Positions 1 through 10,659 of a stretch of 64,000 nucleotides of DNA are shown here, one piece after another. The notes under the pieces were generated by a model. It did no database searches. It was given only the letters and a program-made list of their open reading frames with translations, and was not told where the DNA came from. The number at the start of each line of letters is the position of its first letter. Position 1 is the first letter of the stretch. The stretch covers positions 31,518,172 to 31,582,171 of the forward strand of contig NC_041809.1 of NCBI RefSeq assembly GCF_900964775.1, read 5' to 3'. This stretch comes from Scleropages formosus (taxonomy: Eukaryota > Chordata > Actinopteri > Osteoglossiformes > Osteoglossidae). A program made the position numbers and the translations under genes.

Positions 1-1790
1 TTGTCATGTGGAAAACGTCGTTCGTCTCTCCGGTAGCTGCAGCTCCACCATCCGCTTCCGAACAATGCGGCGCTAAGCAAGGCGTACCTTGGACGTCTTC
101 CCTGCCCAGGTCTCCAGGCAGCCGTCCGAGCAAAGGAGCGGTCCGGATGGAGCCGAAGTAAAGCCGCAGCCATCTTTGCTATCGTGCTCTCGTCCCTTTT
201 CTGCCCATGTGGCAGCGAGTCAAGCGCGCCAGCGCCGGGCTGTTTGTTGACTGTGGTCATGCTCAGCTGCTCATTAATGGAGCGCTGTCTGCGAGGAGCC
301 AGGATTAAAATTGGATGAAGAAGAGGGAAAATGGAGGGCTGCTATGTAACTAACCTTGACACGCTTACTGACACGGGTGGCGTTGCACTACTCCGAGCTT
401 TCAATTATTCAAGAGCGGGAGAAACATAATACCGAGCGCGCGTGCGTCGGTCTGCGCTCCCATCCCTTTGTGGTCAAGTCAGATATTGGGTAATTTCCAA
501 GTCCGTAGATTATAATTGACAGGACGGCTGATTTATTGCATCATCCGTTTTCATCTGTCATGCTCAATGTATTTCAATTTCATAAGCAAATGATCCACCA
601 AAGGATTAATGGTACAATGACAGTCATATGACTTGCCCTTCTTTTTTAATCGTTCATTGTAATGAGGCAAAAATAGCAATGCTGTGTAATTTAGGCCATA
701 ATTCAGATTTATGCTTTTTCCTTTCGGATCAACATCTGGAGCTGCCGGGCGAACGCGCTTCCCTCGGGTAAGGCCGGGCGCATCCTCTGTGACCAGTTTA
801 TAAACAGGTTTGCTGACCTTGTGGTTCGCGCTCGACCTCACTCTAGGAGCTTGGCTCACGCCCCTAACGGTTGAAGCGATGCCAGGAGCTCGAAGGGCTC
901 CGTCCGTCTCGGCAGCTCTGCGCTCGGGTCCGCCGCTCGGCCGCTGACCAGAGTCTGCTGTAGGTCGCGTGCTTCGCCAGGATGTTGGAACCATCCTTAC
1001 TGTAAACAGGAGTGTTTGAATGAGGCCCCCTGCATTTGTCTTTAGTGCTTTCCACCCCCTTCAGTCCAAAGTGCCCTTGGTTGGTGAGAATGATCACCAG
1101 GCTTTGATGCTTGCAGGGGGGGGAGAACAAATCGCGCTGGCTGTGCGTTGGCGCAGCGCCACACTGGCACCTAGTGGCGAAGAGGGGGAATTGCAGTCGG
1201 CCCTTCAAACGATTGCGGAGCGCCGAATGTCAGATAAAATAAATAATATATTTTATCAACATTTGCTGGTTATATTGTGCTGATTTCATTCCGTGTAATA
1301 CATCACCATTTCCCCCGAAAGAACACAAAAGTTTAGCTATTGGAAATACCGTCGTGCTATTTTCTAGTTTCTCTTTCCTCTATCGCTTTAGTCATTTTGG
1401 GTTCGGGCTTATGTGGTAATGATCTACTTATTTCTCTCTAATTCTAGTCATATGGCAACTGCTGACGAGTCAGCAGGATCTGGAAGAATGGTGCATTTCC
1501 CACTGCGATAAGATGCATGCACAACGTCAGGGATGTAGCTAGTAACTCTGCCCCTTGAAATAAGATTGCTTTTGGGGCCCCTGCCCTTTTCAATAAAATA
1601 AAATAATTATTACTGAAAGTGTCACCGCTGTCCGCCCCACTAGCAACGGCCCAGCGCAATGCACAATGCATGCGCACACAGTGTATGTCTTCTGTGTCAG
1701 CAGTGACTGGCTAATGAAGGTTTGACACAGTATTCAGAGACAGTCTGGCCTTGTTACTCAGTAAATTTGTACATAGGAGCTGCGTTTTGT
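1..1790. other. Intergenic, no gene recognised
   Basis: Mixed-composition DNA without a splice-bounded or conserved reading frame that I can recognise. Open frames here of 60-150 codons have no family resemblance. The first 500 bases are moderately CpG-rich. A separate entry covers a possible regulatory block at 500-720. Confidence 0.5.
500..720. promoter_or_regulatory. Candidate conserved non-coding element
   Basis: An AT-rich block inside more GC-rich flanks carries several homeodomain/TALE-like words: TGACAG or its complement CTGTCA near 517, 556 and 617, GGATTA near 602, and E-box CATATG near 625. This texture is typical of developmental enhancers. No alignment is available here, so conservation is inferred only. 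No nearby gene can be named as its target. Confidence 0.25.
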
Positions 1791-1795
1791 TGAGA

Positions 1796-2020
1796 GGAGG
1801 TGATGTGGTGAGTTTGACCGGGTCCTGCTCTCCTGTGGGTCTGGGGTTCGAGTCCTGGTTGGGGTGCCTTGTGACAGACTGGTGTCCTGTGCTGGGTGTG
1901 TCCCCTCCTCCTCCAGCCCCATGCCCTGTGTTGCTGGGTTAGGCGCTGGCTCCCCACAGTGCTGTATGGGACAAGCGGCTTCAGAAAGTTGTGTGTGTGT
2001 ATGTGTGTATGTGTGTGAGA
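1796..2020 (+). repeat. SINE-A copy
   Basis: tRNA-derived SINE about 200 bp long. An A-box-like stretch (gtggtgagtttgaccggg) is followed by a B box (ggggttcgagtcctgg). The body reads tgtcccctcctcctccagcc, and the copy ends in gggacaagcggcttcag plus a (TG)n tail. Seven further near-full copies occur in the window on both strands, so it is a dispersed family. Confidence 0.85.
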
Positions 2021-2029
2021 TGCTCCACA

Positions 2030-2225
2030 TAGAGACAGCTGGTAGCATAGTGGTTAGAGCTGCTGCCTTCAGACCCAACAGTTGCAGGTTTAAATCTCAG
2101 GCTGTAGTACCCATGAGCAAAAGCACTTACCCTAAAATGACTTGGTTTTATAATAAATGGGTAAATAATTGTAAGTGCCTGAATATTGAGAGTCAATCTG
2201 GATAAAAGTGTCAGATAAATGCGAA
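2030..2225 (+). repeat. SINE-C copy
   Basis: Begins with agacagctggtagcatagtg, has a B-box-like ttgcaggtttaaatctc, then cacttaccctaaaatg, and ends in gataaaagtgtcagataaat. The same arrangement recurs more than a dozen times in the window, mostly on the minus strand. The tail resembles the 3' end of fish L2/CR1-type LINEs, which probably supplied the copying machinery. Confidence 0.75.
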
Positions 2226-3004
2226 GCGAAGCGGCTCTTAATTAAACTTCCTTCACCTGTTTGCTCTTTGGAGGAAAACGTTTTAACTGAAGAAATACAG
2301 TGCTGCTTGGAACCCCTTGTGTCCCTTAGTTTTACCACGAAATGGGTATTTATTGAAAATGAGTCTTTCTCACTTCATCTTTTTTGACATAATAAGTGTG
2401 TAATGACCCCAGTTCCATAAGTTGCTTTAGATGAAATCACGTGTGCAGTGGAAACCCAGAAGTCATGCAGGTGCAAAAATAAGTGAACCCAAAGTTACTT
2501 TGGTTAATCCAAGTAGGTGAGTAGGATCAGGTGTGTAAATCATAATCATTTATTCATTTTATAAACTGTTTTATGATTTAAGATTTAAATTTTATCTTTA
2601 TTTTTATATTTTATGCAGGAATAATGACCATCCCTACAGGGTCCACATACTTTCAAGCTGTATATACAATGTATACAGTATATTTGTATCCCATATGTTC
2701 CTACATGACCCTGAAAAAGGCATCATGCACATTATTGATCACTGTTCCAGGATCTCTCAGTGCAGCCAGCCAGCAGCTGGTAAACACCTGCCATGTCCCT
2801 GGGAGGTCCAAGCAATGTGTCCAGCGCAGAGCCGAGGCCTAACAGTCCACCCCTGCGTCACCCTGCTGCCCTGCCAGAATGTTCGTTCAGAAACCGTTGG
2901 TGTGACTAGTTCCTTGTTTCACTCCGAAGAAAGGAGGTTCCGTTGCTCTTCTGAACTAAGCAGTTACCTTACTTATTTTATTGCTTCGCTGATGTTTTTA
3001 TACC
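2226..3004. other. Intergenic, AT-rich, no gene seen
   Basis: No splice-bounded or conserved frame. A 175-codon open frame starting at 2,695 runs through unique sequence into the neighbouring SINE-A and is judged fortuitous. Confidence 0.5.
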
Positions 3005-3212
3005 GGGGGGCGTGGTGGTGCAGTGGGTTTGGCCGAGTCCTGCTCTCCGGTGGGTCTGGGGTTCGAGTCCCGCTTGGAGTACCTTGCGATGGACTGGCGT
3101 CCCATCCTGGGTGTGTCCCCTCCCCCTCCAGCCTTGCGCCCTGTGTTGCCGAGTTAGGCTCTGGTTTGCCACGACCCCGCTCGGGACAAGAGGTTTGTGT
3201 GTGTGTGTGTTG
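3005..3212 (+). repeat. SINE-A copy
   Basis: Starts ggggggcgtggtggtgcagt, carries the B box ggggttcgagtcccgc and ends cgggacaagaggtttg plus (TG)n. Closely similar to the copies at 6,791 and 29,698. Confidence 0.88.
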
Positions 3213-5047
3213 CTTTTATTGAACGTGTCTTTACATTTTGCCGCTTTATCCAGACAAACAGTTTTCTTGCGGGGATCAGAGTAAACACCTTGCTGTAAAC
3301 AACCGCAGCAGACCCAGCCGTAGGACGTGAACCCTCCGTCTTCGAGTTTGAGTCCTCAGGTATTACACTTCCAGCTGCCTCTCGATCTACGGTGCTTAAG
3401 ATGGACAGTAAATATAGCGTTACGCCAGATGCTTCGAGAAAAAAGCTAAATCTATCGAAAAGCATTCACGCATCGCCGAGGCCAACGATTTCGGCATTAG
3501 CGCGATCTGCTCTGACACGTCCCGTGTACCTCTCGAGTCTTGCGATCCTCGCACGCACGTTTTACACGCTCGCATCGCATCCCATCCCATCCACTTCTCC
3601 CCTCCCCAGCGGCAAAACCAGAGCAGGATTTAAAGCACCTTACATGTACCTGGATGGGTCACAATGTTTAAAGAGTAAAATTCCCTTTACTTGCAACCGT
3701 TAGAGATAAAGCGGGAGTCAGATCCGGCCTCCCTCGCGAAACACAGCTCTGGAAATCCGTGCGGCCCGGAAGAGACGTCACCGAGCGTGCGGCTCTGCGT
3801 CACGCCAAGCGGCGAAGATAACGCGGTCTGGTGTTACCGACATGCTCCGACACACACGGCGGAGCTGTCGGAAAGCGTAAGCTAGCCGCCTGCCGTGGTA
3901 GGTGCTCCGCTCCAAGGGACCCTGCCCTGCGCGCCGCCAGCAATCCACCGCGGACCGGGAACAGGCGACCCGGCCGGGGTGCTGCGGGCCTTCGAGCGAC
4001 TGTCCAATTGCAGAGCGACATGCGCTCGAAAGCCTCCGTTATCTGTCTTCCTGCCCAAATAATGACTTCAATTAGAGAAAGGAGACAGGCGGAATTACGG
4101 CCAGCAGCCCTCGTGTCTGTCAGGGGCCGAACTTATCCCTCCTTAACCTGGATGATGGTGCTTGGAAGGGATAATAATGAGCAAATAAATCATCCTGCGC
4201 GAGCTAAATGCGCTAATGAAAAAATGTGCGACGAATCAATGGGGAGAGGGGCATCTGTTCCCCATTCGGACGTGTTAATATGGAAAAATGTGCCATTTTC
4301 ACTCGAGCCTCGGCTCTTCCCGGCCGCGCGGACGGCGCCGGGAAAACTTTGCGGAGTTTCCCGCCAAAGCAGTCCTCGGGTGTCGCTCCCTTCCCGGACA
4401 CGTTGACATTTCGCCGTCGCCATCGTCTCGTTTATTATCTCCTTTTGCGCGTTTACAATAAAATGTGCAGCCTGCGTCCCCCCTCCCCCACATCTGCTCG
4501 AAATAGCGCTGCGTTTGCTGGGACAGCAGTTTGGGTATTAGCTATGTGGATTAGCAGAGGTTTGAAAGGTGTCAAGGCAGAGGACACAGTCTAGGGGCTT
4601 TTACTGCATTACTGACATCAATCATCAATCTTCATAATCCTGTACCTGTCATTGACATAGAGGATAAAGAGGGGGGAGAGATGGGTGGGGTGGGTGGAAT
4701 GAGAGGGAGACCTATTTAGCGCACGGCGGGAGACTGAAGGAGGGAAATGGAGGGAAAGAAAGGAACCGCGGGGAATAGGCCGTGATATGAACTGCAGAGG
4801 CCGTTAAACATACTGATACGGAGAGAAAAAAAAAGGCGACGGAATGATATTTGTCAACATTTTTGGATGTTTTAGCGAGTTTGAGCTCCGTGAGACTGAG
4901 GGAAGAGAGCGATTCCGTTGGGGGATGCGGGGAGGGGTGTAGAGAGGTGGAAATGTGAGAGTAATTGGTGGGAGGGTTAAAAAACAGAGGCCGTGCCCCG
5001 TGAAACAAATGATGGGACAGAACCGCTTGCTGTATAAGTTACCCCCC

Positions 5048-5090
<43 letters not shown>

Positions 5091-6330
5091 TCACGCAATA
5101 TTCAAGTGCGAAAAACGATGCCTTTGGAATGACAAGCGAAGGACGGCGCTTCTGCACAAAGCGACTCCACTCCGTGAAGCTGTTAAAAACGCAGAACTTT
5201 ATTGGGTTCCTCTGTGGGTTAGCGGTGCCATTTCTGCTTGAGCTCATTACAAAGCCTACAGCCGGCCTTCGCCTGCGTCATCTACTGCAGCTTTAGCTCA
5301 TTTACCTTCTCCTACATTCGGTATACCAGTATGTACAAAAGGTTTTTTTGAGTTGATGTTACTGGTTATTCTGTGCCTTGTAAGGATATCCTCTATAAAA
5401 TAGGTTCTCGGACAAAGATTGTACAAGATTCTTGCTTCTAAGTACATTATTCAATGGTAAGGGTTCATTAGGAGAAAAATGTAAAATAAATACATCTTTT
5501 TCAGAACAGGTTTTAAAAATTAAAAAAAAAAAAAAAAAAAAATCATTGTTTAAAACGGACTTATAATGAGAGAAATGTCTGTGTTGCGTCACGGGCGTTC
5601 TTGGGTTATGCAGGGTGATACGGAACGTGGACTTTCCGTTTTCTGTCCGCCTCTCAGCTTTGTTCAGCGTTTCTACTCTAGTTCTCGAGGCACACGATCC
5701 GGCAGTTAACTTTTACAGAGTCACGGAAATAACACCGGAATAACACCGGAACAGCAACCTGTGTTGCCTTTCTGTTTGCCTCGGACAATTTCAGCCCACA
5801 CAACTCGCGCAGCTGACAAATTTTACATATAATTTGGATATTTGATGGACAAAAAGTAGGTAATGAGAGTGAGCAAGGGCTCCGGGGTTCAACGAAATTC
5901 CTCTCATGGGAGGAAAACTCCAGCTCCTTAACTGCCACGCCACCTGCTGCCTGCCAGCTCCTCACTTGCAGACTGGGCTCATAAAGCTGAGTGCCGCTGA
6001 GGGCGGAGACGGCCGAACAGCTTGTTATGTGACCCCCTGCAGGCTTCCCAGCTGGTTCGGCGCGCGGAGCCAACGGGAACACGGTTCCTACGTGTAGTTA
6101 CAGAACAGTCACAGTTTGGGGACAACGTGAGCCGAGAAGCGTAGGGTGCGTGTTTGGGCGCTTTCTTCAAAGTGACGTGCGAGCGTGCGGCGGGGAACGT
6201 GTGTCGGGGTGTGTGTGTGTGTGTGTGTGTGTGAACTATGAATGCATTAAGAGGGAACGGCGTGAAACAAGGGGGATAAAAAACAAAGAAAGTGGGCAAT
6301 CGAAAAAGTGACGTTACATTGAATGAAGTA
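3213..6330. other. Intergenic, CpG-rich in part, no gene seen
   Basis: Contains no recognisable exon. 3,450-4,450 is rich in CpG. The stretches 4,030-4,280 and 4,590-4,680 have the look of conserved enhancers: AT-rich homeodomain-like words such as TAATGA, ATCAATCATCAATC and CAAATAAATCAT, embedded in GC-rich sequence. This is inference from composition. Long open frames here are unsupported. Confidence 0.4.
5050..5086. repeat. (CA)n microsatellite
   Basis: About 18 uninterrupted CA units after ccccccaa, directly readable. A (GT)n tract of about 11 units lies at 6,210-6,232. Confidence 0.95.
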
Positions 6331-6367
6331 TCGCCTTTCTCTCCTCGGGAACTCTCATTCGTGTCCC

Positions 6368-9300
6368 TTAACTGGCCGGCGTGGCGGGTGCGGCGGCCCC
6401 AGCCTCTGCTTTCTGCTCCCCACCCTCGGCTGCCTGCACTTGGTTCAGTTGGAGAAGCTTGAGCACCTTGTCCTTGAATTCCTTAGCCGTCTCTTTCACC
6501 CCCTTCTCCAGGACGTAGCCTTCTGTCTCGATCTCGACGTTCTCCTGCCCGGCCACGGCCTCCATGGAAGTCTGCAGGAAGCGCAGGCTCACCAGCACAG
6601 ACATCTGCGGGTTGGGTGTGGAAGACGAGCCGGGGAGGGGGGGAGATGGAGACACGTGGGGTGAATGAAGTGGGACAGAAGGAGTCAAAGTAAAGTATAG
6701 AAAACTACACACCTGTTGCTTTTTCACTTGTTATTTTACACATAACCACCCTTCTGTTTTAGATATTAATGCAATTCAGTTTTCCACTGGGGGGGTGCAG
6801 TGGCGCAGTGGGTTTGACCGGGTCCTGCTCTCCAGTGAGTCTGGGGTTTGAGTCCCGCTTGGGGTGCCTCGTAATGGACTGGCGTCCCGTCCTGGGTGTG
6901 TCCCCTCCCCCTCCAGCCCTATGCCCTGAGTTGCCGGGTCAGGCTCCGGTTCCCCATAACCCCGTACGGGACAAGCGGTTTCAGATTTTGTGTGCGAGTT
7001 TCCCACTGGAGAAATTCCCACTAGTGAAGTACCTGTGTGAAAGGTACAACAGTAGGGGTTCGGGTCTCTAACCAGTACTCTACCAGTTATTAGGTTATTA
7101 CTCTACCACTAATCCGGTGTTATTCAGTACATATTTACATGAACTTGAAGACTGGTTTGAAAGAGCACGGTCTGTTTTGGACAAGTACACCAGCGGACAG
7201 TCTGCCTGTAGCTGTGCAGTGTGGGACAGCTCTACCTGGACAAGGAAGATGGAGAGCACCACTCCACCGATGGTGTTCATCAGGCCCATGTAATAATTGA
7301 CCAGGGCCTCCCGGCAGCCGCGGATGTAGATGTTGAGCTCCTCGGTCTGATACTCGTAGTTGTAGTGGGCGGTGTTGTTGGTGAGACGGTACTGGATGCA
7401 GGGCCGGGGGGATGAGGGGTTGCAGCAGCTGAAGGGGACCCCGTCCACCAGGTAGCGCCCGTCCACATTGCTCTTGATGCGACTTGGAAAGGGTGGAAAC
7501 ATTAGGAGACAGGAATTGAGAGGTGGAGAGCAGAAGTGCAACCGCCTCGATCTGTCCCTCTGTCTAGGACCATCTTCTGGGGTCTCAGCAGTCTCACCTT
7601 CCATGAGGAATTACTGCTGAGCTGGAATTTCACGTAGTAAGTAAAGCTACCAAGGTAAGAAAGTCAGAGAGAATATGAAGGCATATTGACTACACTTAGT
7701 AAATATGTGCATAAGCTATAGGGGGTGGGGGATGGGGACAACTCTGGTTGCCAGTGCTGCACAGTTTAGGGTTAGGGGTTAGGGGTTAGGGTTAGGGGTT
7801 AGGAAAGGAGCGCTAAATGCATTGTAATTAGCCTGATTTAGACCTGAGATAAATAAAGTGACCTACTATCGAGATAATAAGTGCAATAAAACAATTAAGA
7901 GCAAAGCTGAGCTGGTAAATTGGAAGTTTGACATGTAATAAAACTGGAGGTACCGGTAATGCTGACTGTTTTACTGAGCGCATTTTACTCTGTAAAGCGA
8001 GCAAAGGAATGCAATCCGGAGAGTTGTTTTTTTTTTTATTATTCTTGTAAAAGGAGTTTCATTTAAATGAGGGGGGCTTCTTGCCAAACGTTTGCCTCTA
8101 AGGACCTTAGAAAAGAGCAATGAGAAGTGAAATGAATCAGTAAAAAATAGTAAATGATGCAAAGAAACAGTAACACGATGGCCAGCCATGACGGTGAGAC
8201 CACGTTAGACAAAGCACCAACTTCCGCCCCTTCTAAACTTGTATGCAAGTGTAATTTCGAATGGTTTTAGTAAAACCTGTTAGAAAGATCTTTAAAAAAA
8301 TCTAAAGTGTTTAAAATAATTTTGCCAGATTTTCTTAAATGGAGAGCTTTCCTGACAATTCTCACTTTCTTGACCATTGCATTGACATGAAAAATACATT
8401 TTTACATCTACATTTTTTCATTTAGCAGACTCTTTTCTCCAGGCGATATAGATCTCAGAGAACAACAGCAAAAGTGCACTACGTCTTCATTTTTGAAGGT
8501 ATTTAACCATAAACATCATTTCCCTCCTTTTTCCTGCGGTCTCAGGCTAAAATTACAACAGCTTTATATCTTTCGCCTTGGTATGATTTTAAACCATCAC
8601 ACTGAGCTCGTCTCAGCGTTTGGAGGACTACCTAAAGTACCTACTGCCAGGTATCGACTGAAAGGGATAATTAGATTGGGCAGATTTCCCACTAGATTAG
8701 GCCATCATTCTTGGGATTAGGTCCATTTACTATAGGATTAGGTCATCTGAGGTGCCTGTGGGCCAGTTTGCATCAAGATTACGTGGACTTGCTAGAGCGC
8801 ATGCCTGGAGCAATCCTTGGTGGAGTTTCTTTGAATTTCCTGCTAGTTTGTGTGCCCTACTGGTTTAGGTGTCCCCCACTCATGCGCCCCGACCCCATCC
8901 CACCACTCACTCCTTAACTTCCTTGGAGCTGAAGTCCAGGTAGCGATTGCTGATCCACTGCACCTCGAACCAGTCGCGGAAGTCAGTATTGCCGCAGCAC
9001 TGGAACTCCATCTGTAGCCTGTCGATGGTCTGCTTCTGGAAGCAGCGGCCTGGCGTGTCTGTGTCCTTGTAGAAGCGGATGCCGTTCTTCAGGCCGATCT
9101 TCAGCGAGGCCTCCAGGTTTCCCTTCATGGCATAGCTCATGATAACCGTCACCAGCATAAGTAAGGTGAAGAAGATGGCCACGGTAAAGAAGGGCTGCAG
9201 GAAGCTCTTCCATCGTGGGAAACGGCTGGGGTCCAGGGCATCCTGGGAGATGCGTCCGGCAAAGTAGTTGATGCCTATGGAGGCCAGGCCCACTATCATG

Positions 9301-10659
9301 AGCGTGTTGGGTACTGCGTGGATCTCGGTGTTGTCCATCACCTGGGGACGTGGTGAAAGTGCTTTTATCATGGATGGAACACATCTGAAGTCAGAGGCAT
9401 TTTGAAATCATACAGTACACCATTAAGGGCGTCAAAGAAACAAATGTGACATTTTCTACTAATGTGTACAGAATGAAAAAAAGACAATTTTTTAATATAT
9501 ATATAAATGTCTGTATAATGTTCACACAACCCTAATGTGTCTATTACTTTTATTTTTTTCCTTCCCCAGTGCTTTACACCTTTTTACACCACTGGCGACC
9601 ATTAAGAATGGAAAAAGAGCTGTGTTCTGCTCCATTATACTTTTACATCACTGATGATGTATCCAGGAGCATCACAAGATCTATGGAATAAAATTTGTTA
9701 AAAAACTGATTTTATTTCTATCTGTTACAGTCACAAACTACAGTGCCTGGTTTTTTTTGGTTGTTATTTTTTTTTCCTGTACGCATATATCCAATTAACG
9801 CATGAGCATCACACATGAATCAGATAATCTCCACTGTATCCAAATCCAATCTACCCTGAGAAGGCCATCGTAATTTTGGATCTGAAATCCATTTGGGTGC
9901 TGCTAGCTTTATGGATCCTCAGATTCATCTGTAACCATGAGGACTTTTATTTATGCATTTGTGTTTATATGAAATTTTCAGTTGTCTGGGAAACCATGGT
10001 ATTTTTAGTGAGTCAAACCTACGGGAAAAAAAAAAAAAGCACAAGATTCTGCTCGTTTGATGAAAACATTATGTGCTTATTTACACAACCGGCCGATTTC
10101 AAATACCATCTGTTAAAATGCATGTTCTGAGATTCACAATGAGGCCCTTTTTAGCTCCTTTTCAGCCCAACAGGGAAGTTCTCCTTGCCCCTTAATCGAG
10201 AGGTCTATTTATACAGAAAAGACCGCAGAAGCAGCGAAAGGCAAATCTAAGACAACACGAGTATTTCAAGTGAGTTTATGAGTAGATTCTGAAGTTGTAA
10301 AATTTTCAATTTAAAATAAACCAAACTGCCTGTGACCGTTGCTAACCGCCCTCCGATGTGAATTTTTCGTTAATCCTTACAATACACATTTACACCCCGT
10401 AACCGCTGGAGAACTTTGGTTCAAAAAATGGCTCTCGTGAGCATTCGTGAGTGTTGCGGGCAGAGGTGTTTCTTGCCCACGGCGAGGGCAAGACAGGGCC
10501 CCTGCGTACCTCGCTCCTCCTGCGCAGCTCCGTCTTGAGGAAGACGCCCAGGGTGAAGGTGATGGCTCCGCAGACACAGGCGACCCAGGAGAGCAGCCAC
10601 AGCCCCTGGGCGAGCTTCACCCGTTTCTGGAAGGTGAACTTCATCTTCATCACCGCCAT
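6368..10659 (-). CDS. prph2-like: Peripherin-2-family photoreceptor tetraspanin
   Basis: Four coding exons on the minus strand: 10,659-10,510, 9,341-8,911, 7,482-7,236 and 6,604-6,368. All have GT/AG borders and join in frame to 354 aa (human PRPH2 is 346). Residue numbering matches human PRPH2 without gaps through the big loop: Cys150 (known to link subunits between dimers), CCG at 165-167, Arg172, SCC at 212-214, Cys222, Cys250, and the N-glycosylation site Asn229-Asn-Thr. Four membrane segments lie at about 17-43, 61-80, 100-125 and 265-290. The C-terminal tail keeps the EGYVLEK amphipathic-helix region of PRPH2. Family role: shaping rod and cone outer-segment disc rims as homo- or ROM1 hetero-oligomers. 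The loop is much closer to PRPH2 than to ROM1. Which fish paralogue it is (prph2a, prph2b or prph2l) I cannot say. Oddity: human exon 1 (581 coding bases) is split here after codon 50 by a 1,168-bp intron; the two pieces still sum to 581, and the next exon is 247 bp as in human. Confidence 0.93.
6791..6997 (+). repeat. SINE-A inside prph2-like intron 3
   Basis: Full-length SINE-A, same strand as the other plus copies. It is flanked by an imperfect 12-bp target-site duplication (gttttccactgg at 6,779-6,790; gtttcccactgg at 6,998-7,009, one mismatch), so it inserted by target-primed copying. It lies antisense to the host gene, between its last two exons. Confidence 0.9.
7766..7803 (+). repeat. 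Short interstitial telomere-like repeat
   Basis: Six tandem units of TTAGGG or TTAGGGG in prph2-like intron 2. Two are the exact vertebrate telomere unit; the others carry one extra G or are cut short. Too short to suggest a chromosome-fusion scar by itself. Confidence 0.85.
8404..8452 (-). repeat. SINE/LINE tail fragment
   Basis: Reads acatttttt(c)atttagcagactcttttctcc, the shared 3' tail of SINE-V and SINE-C copies, on the minus strand and truncated, within prph2-like intron 2. Confidence 0.6.
8655..8745. promoter_or_regulatory. Cluster of OTX/CRX-like sites in prph2-like intron 2
   Basis: GGATTA occurs at 8,714-8,719 and 8,735-8,740, AGATTAGG at 8,694-8,701 and TAATTAGATT near 8,668. GGATTA/TAATCC is the core bound by CRX and OTX2, which drive photoreceptor genes. 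Another TAATCC lies at 11,287-11,292, about 630 bases before the start codon. The pattern suits a retinal gene, but short motifs arise by chance. Confidence 0.3.

Noticed and set aside
551-994. 147-codon minus-strand open frame
   Set aside because: No family resemblance, no splice context, and it overlaps another open frame in a CpG-rich stretch where stops are rare.
1796-2020. SINE-A copies as functional tRNA genes
   Set aside because: They carry A- and B-box-like words but no cloverleaf of tRNA length and have long unrelated bodies and tails.
3831-4406. 191-codon plus-strand open frame
   Set aside because: Long only because the region is CpG-rich; the composition is Arg/Ala/Pro-heavy without motifs, and several overlapping frames are equally open.
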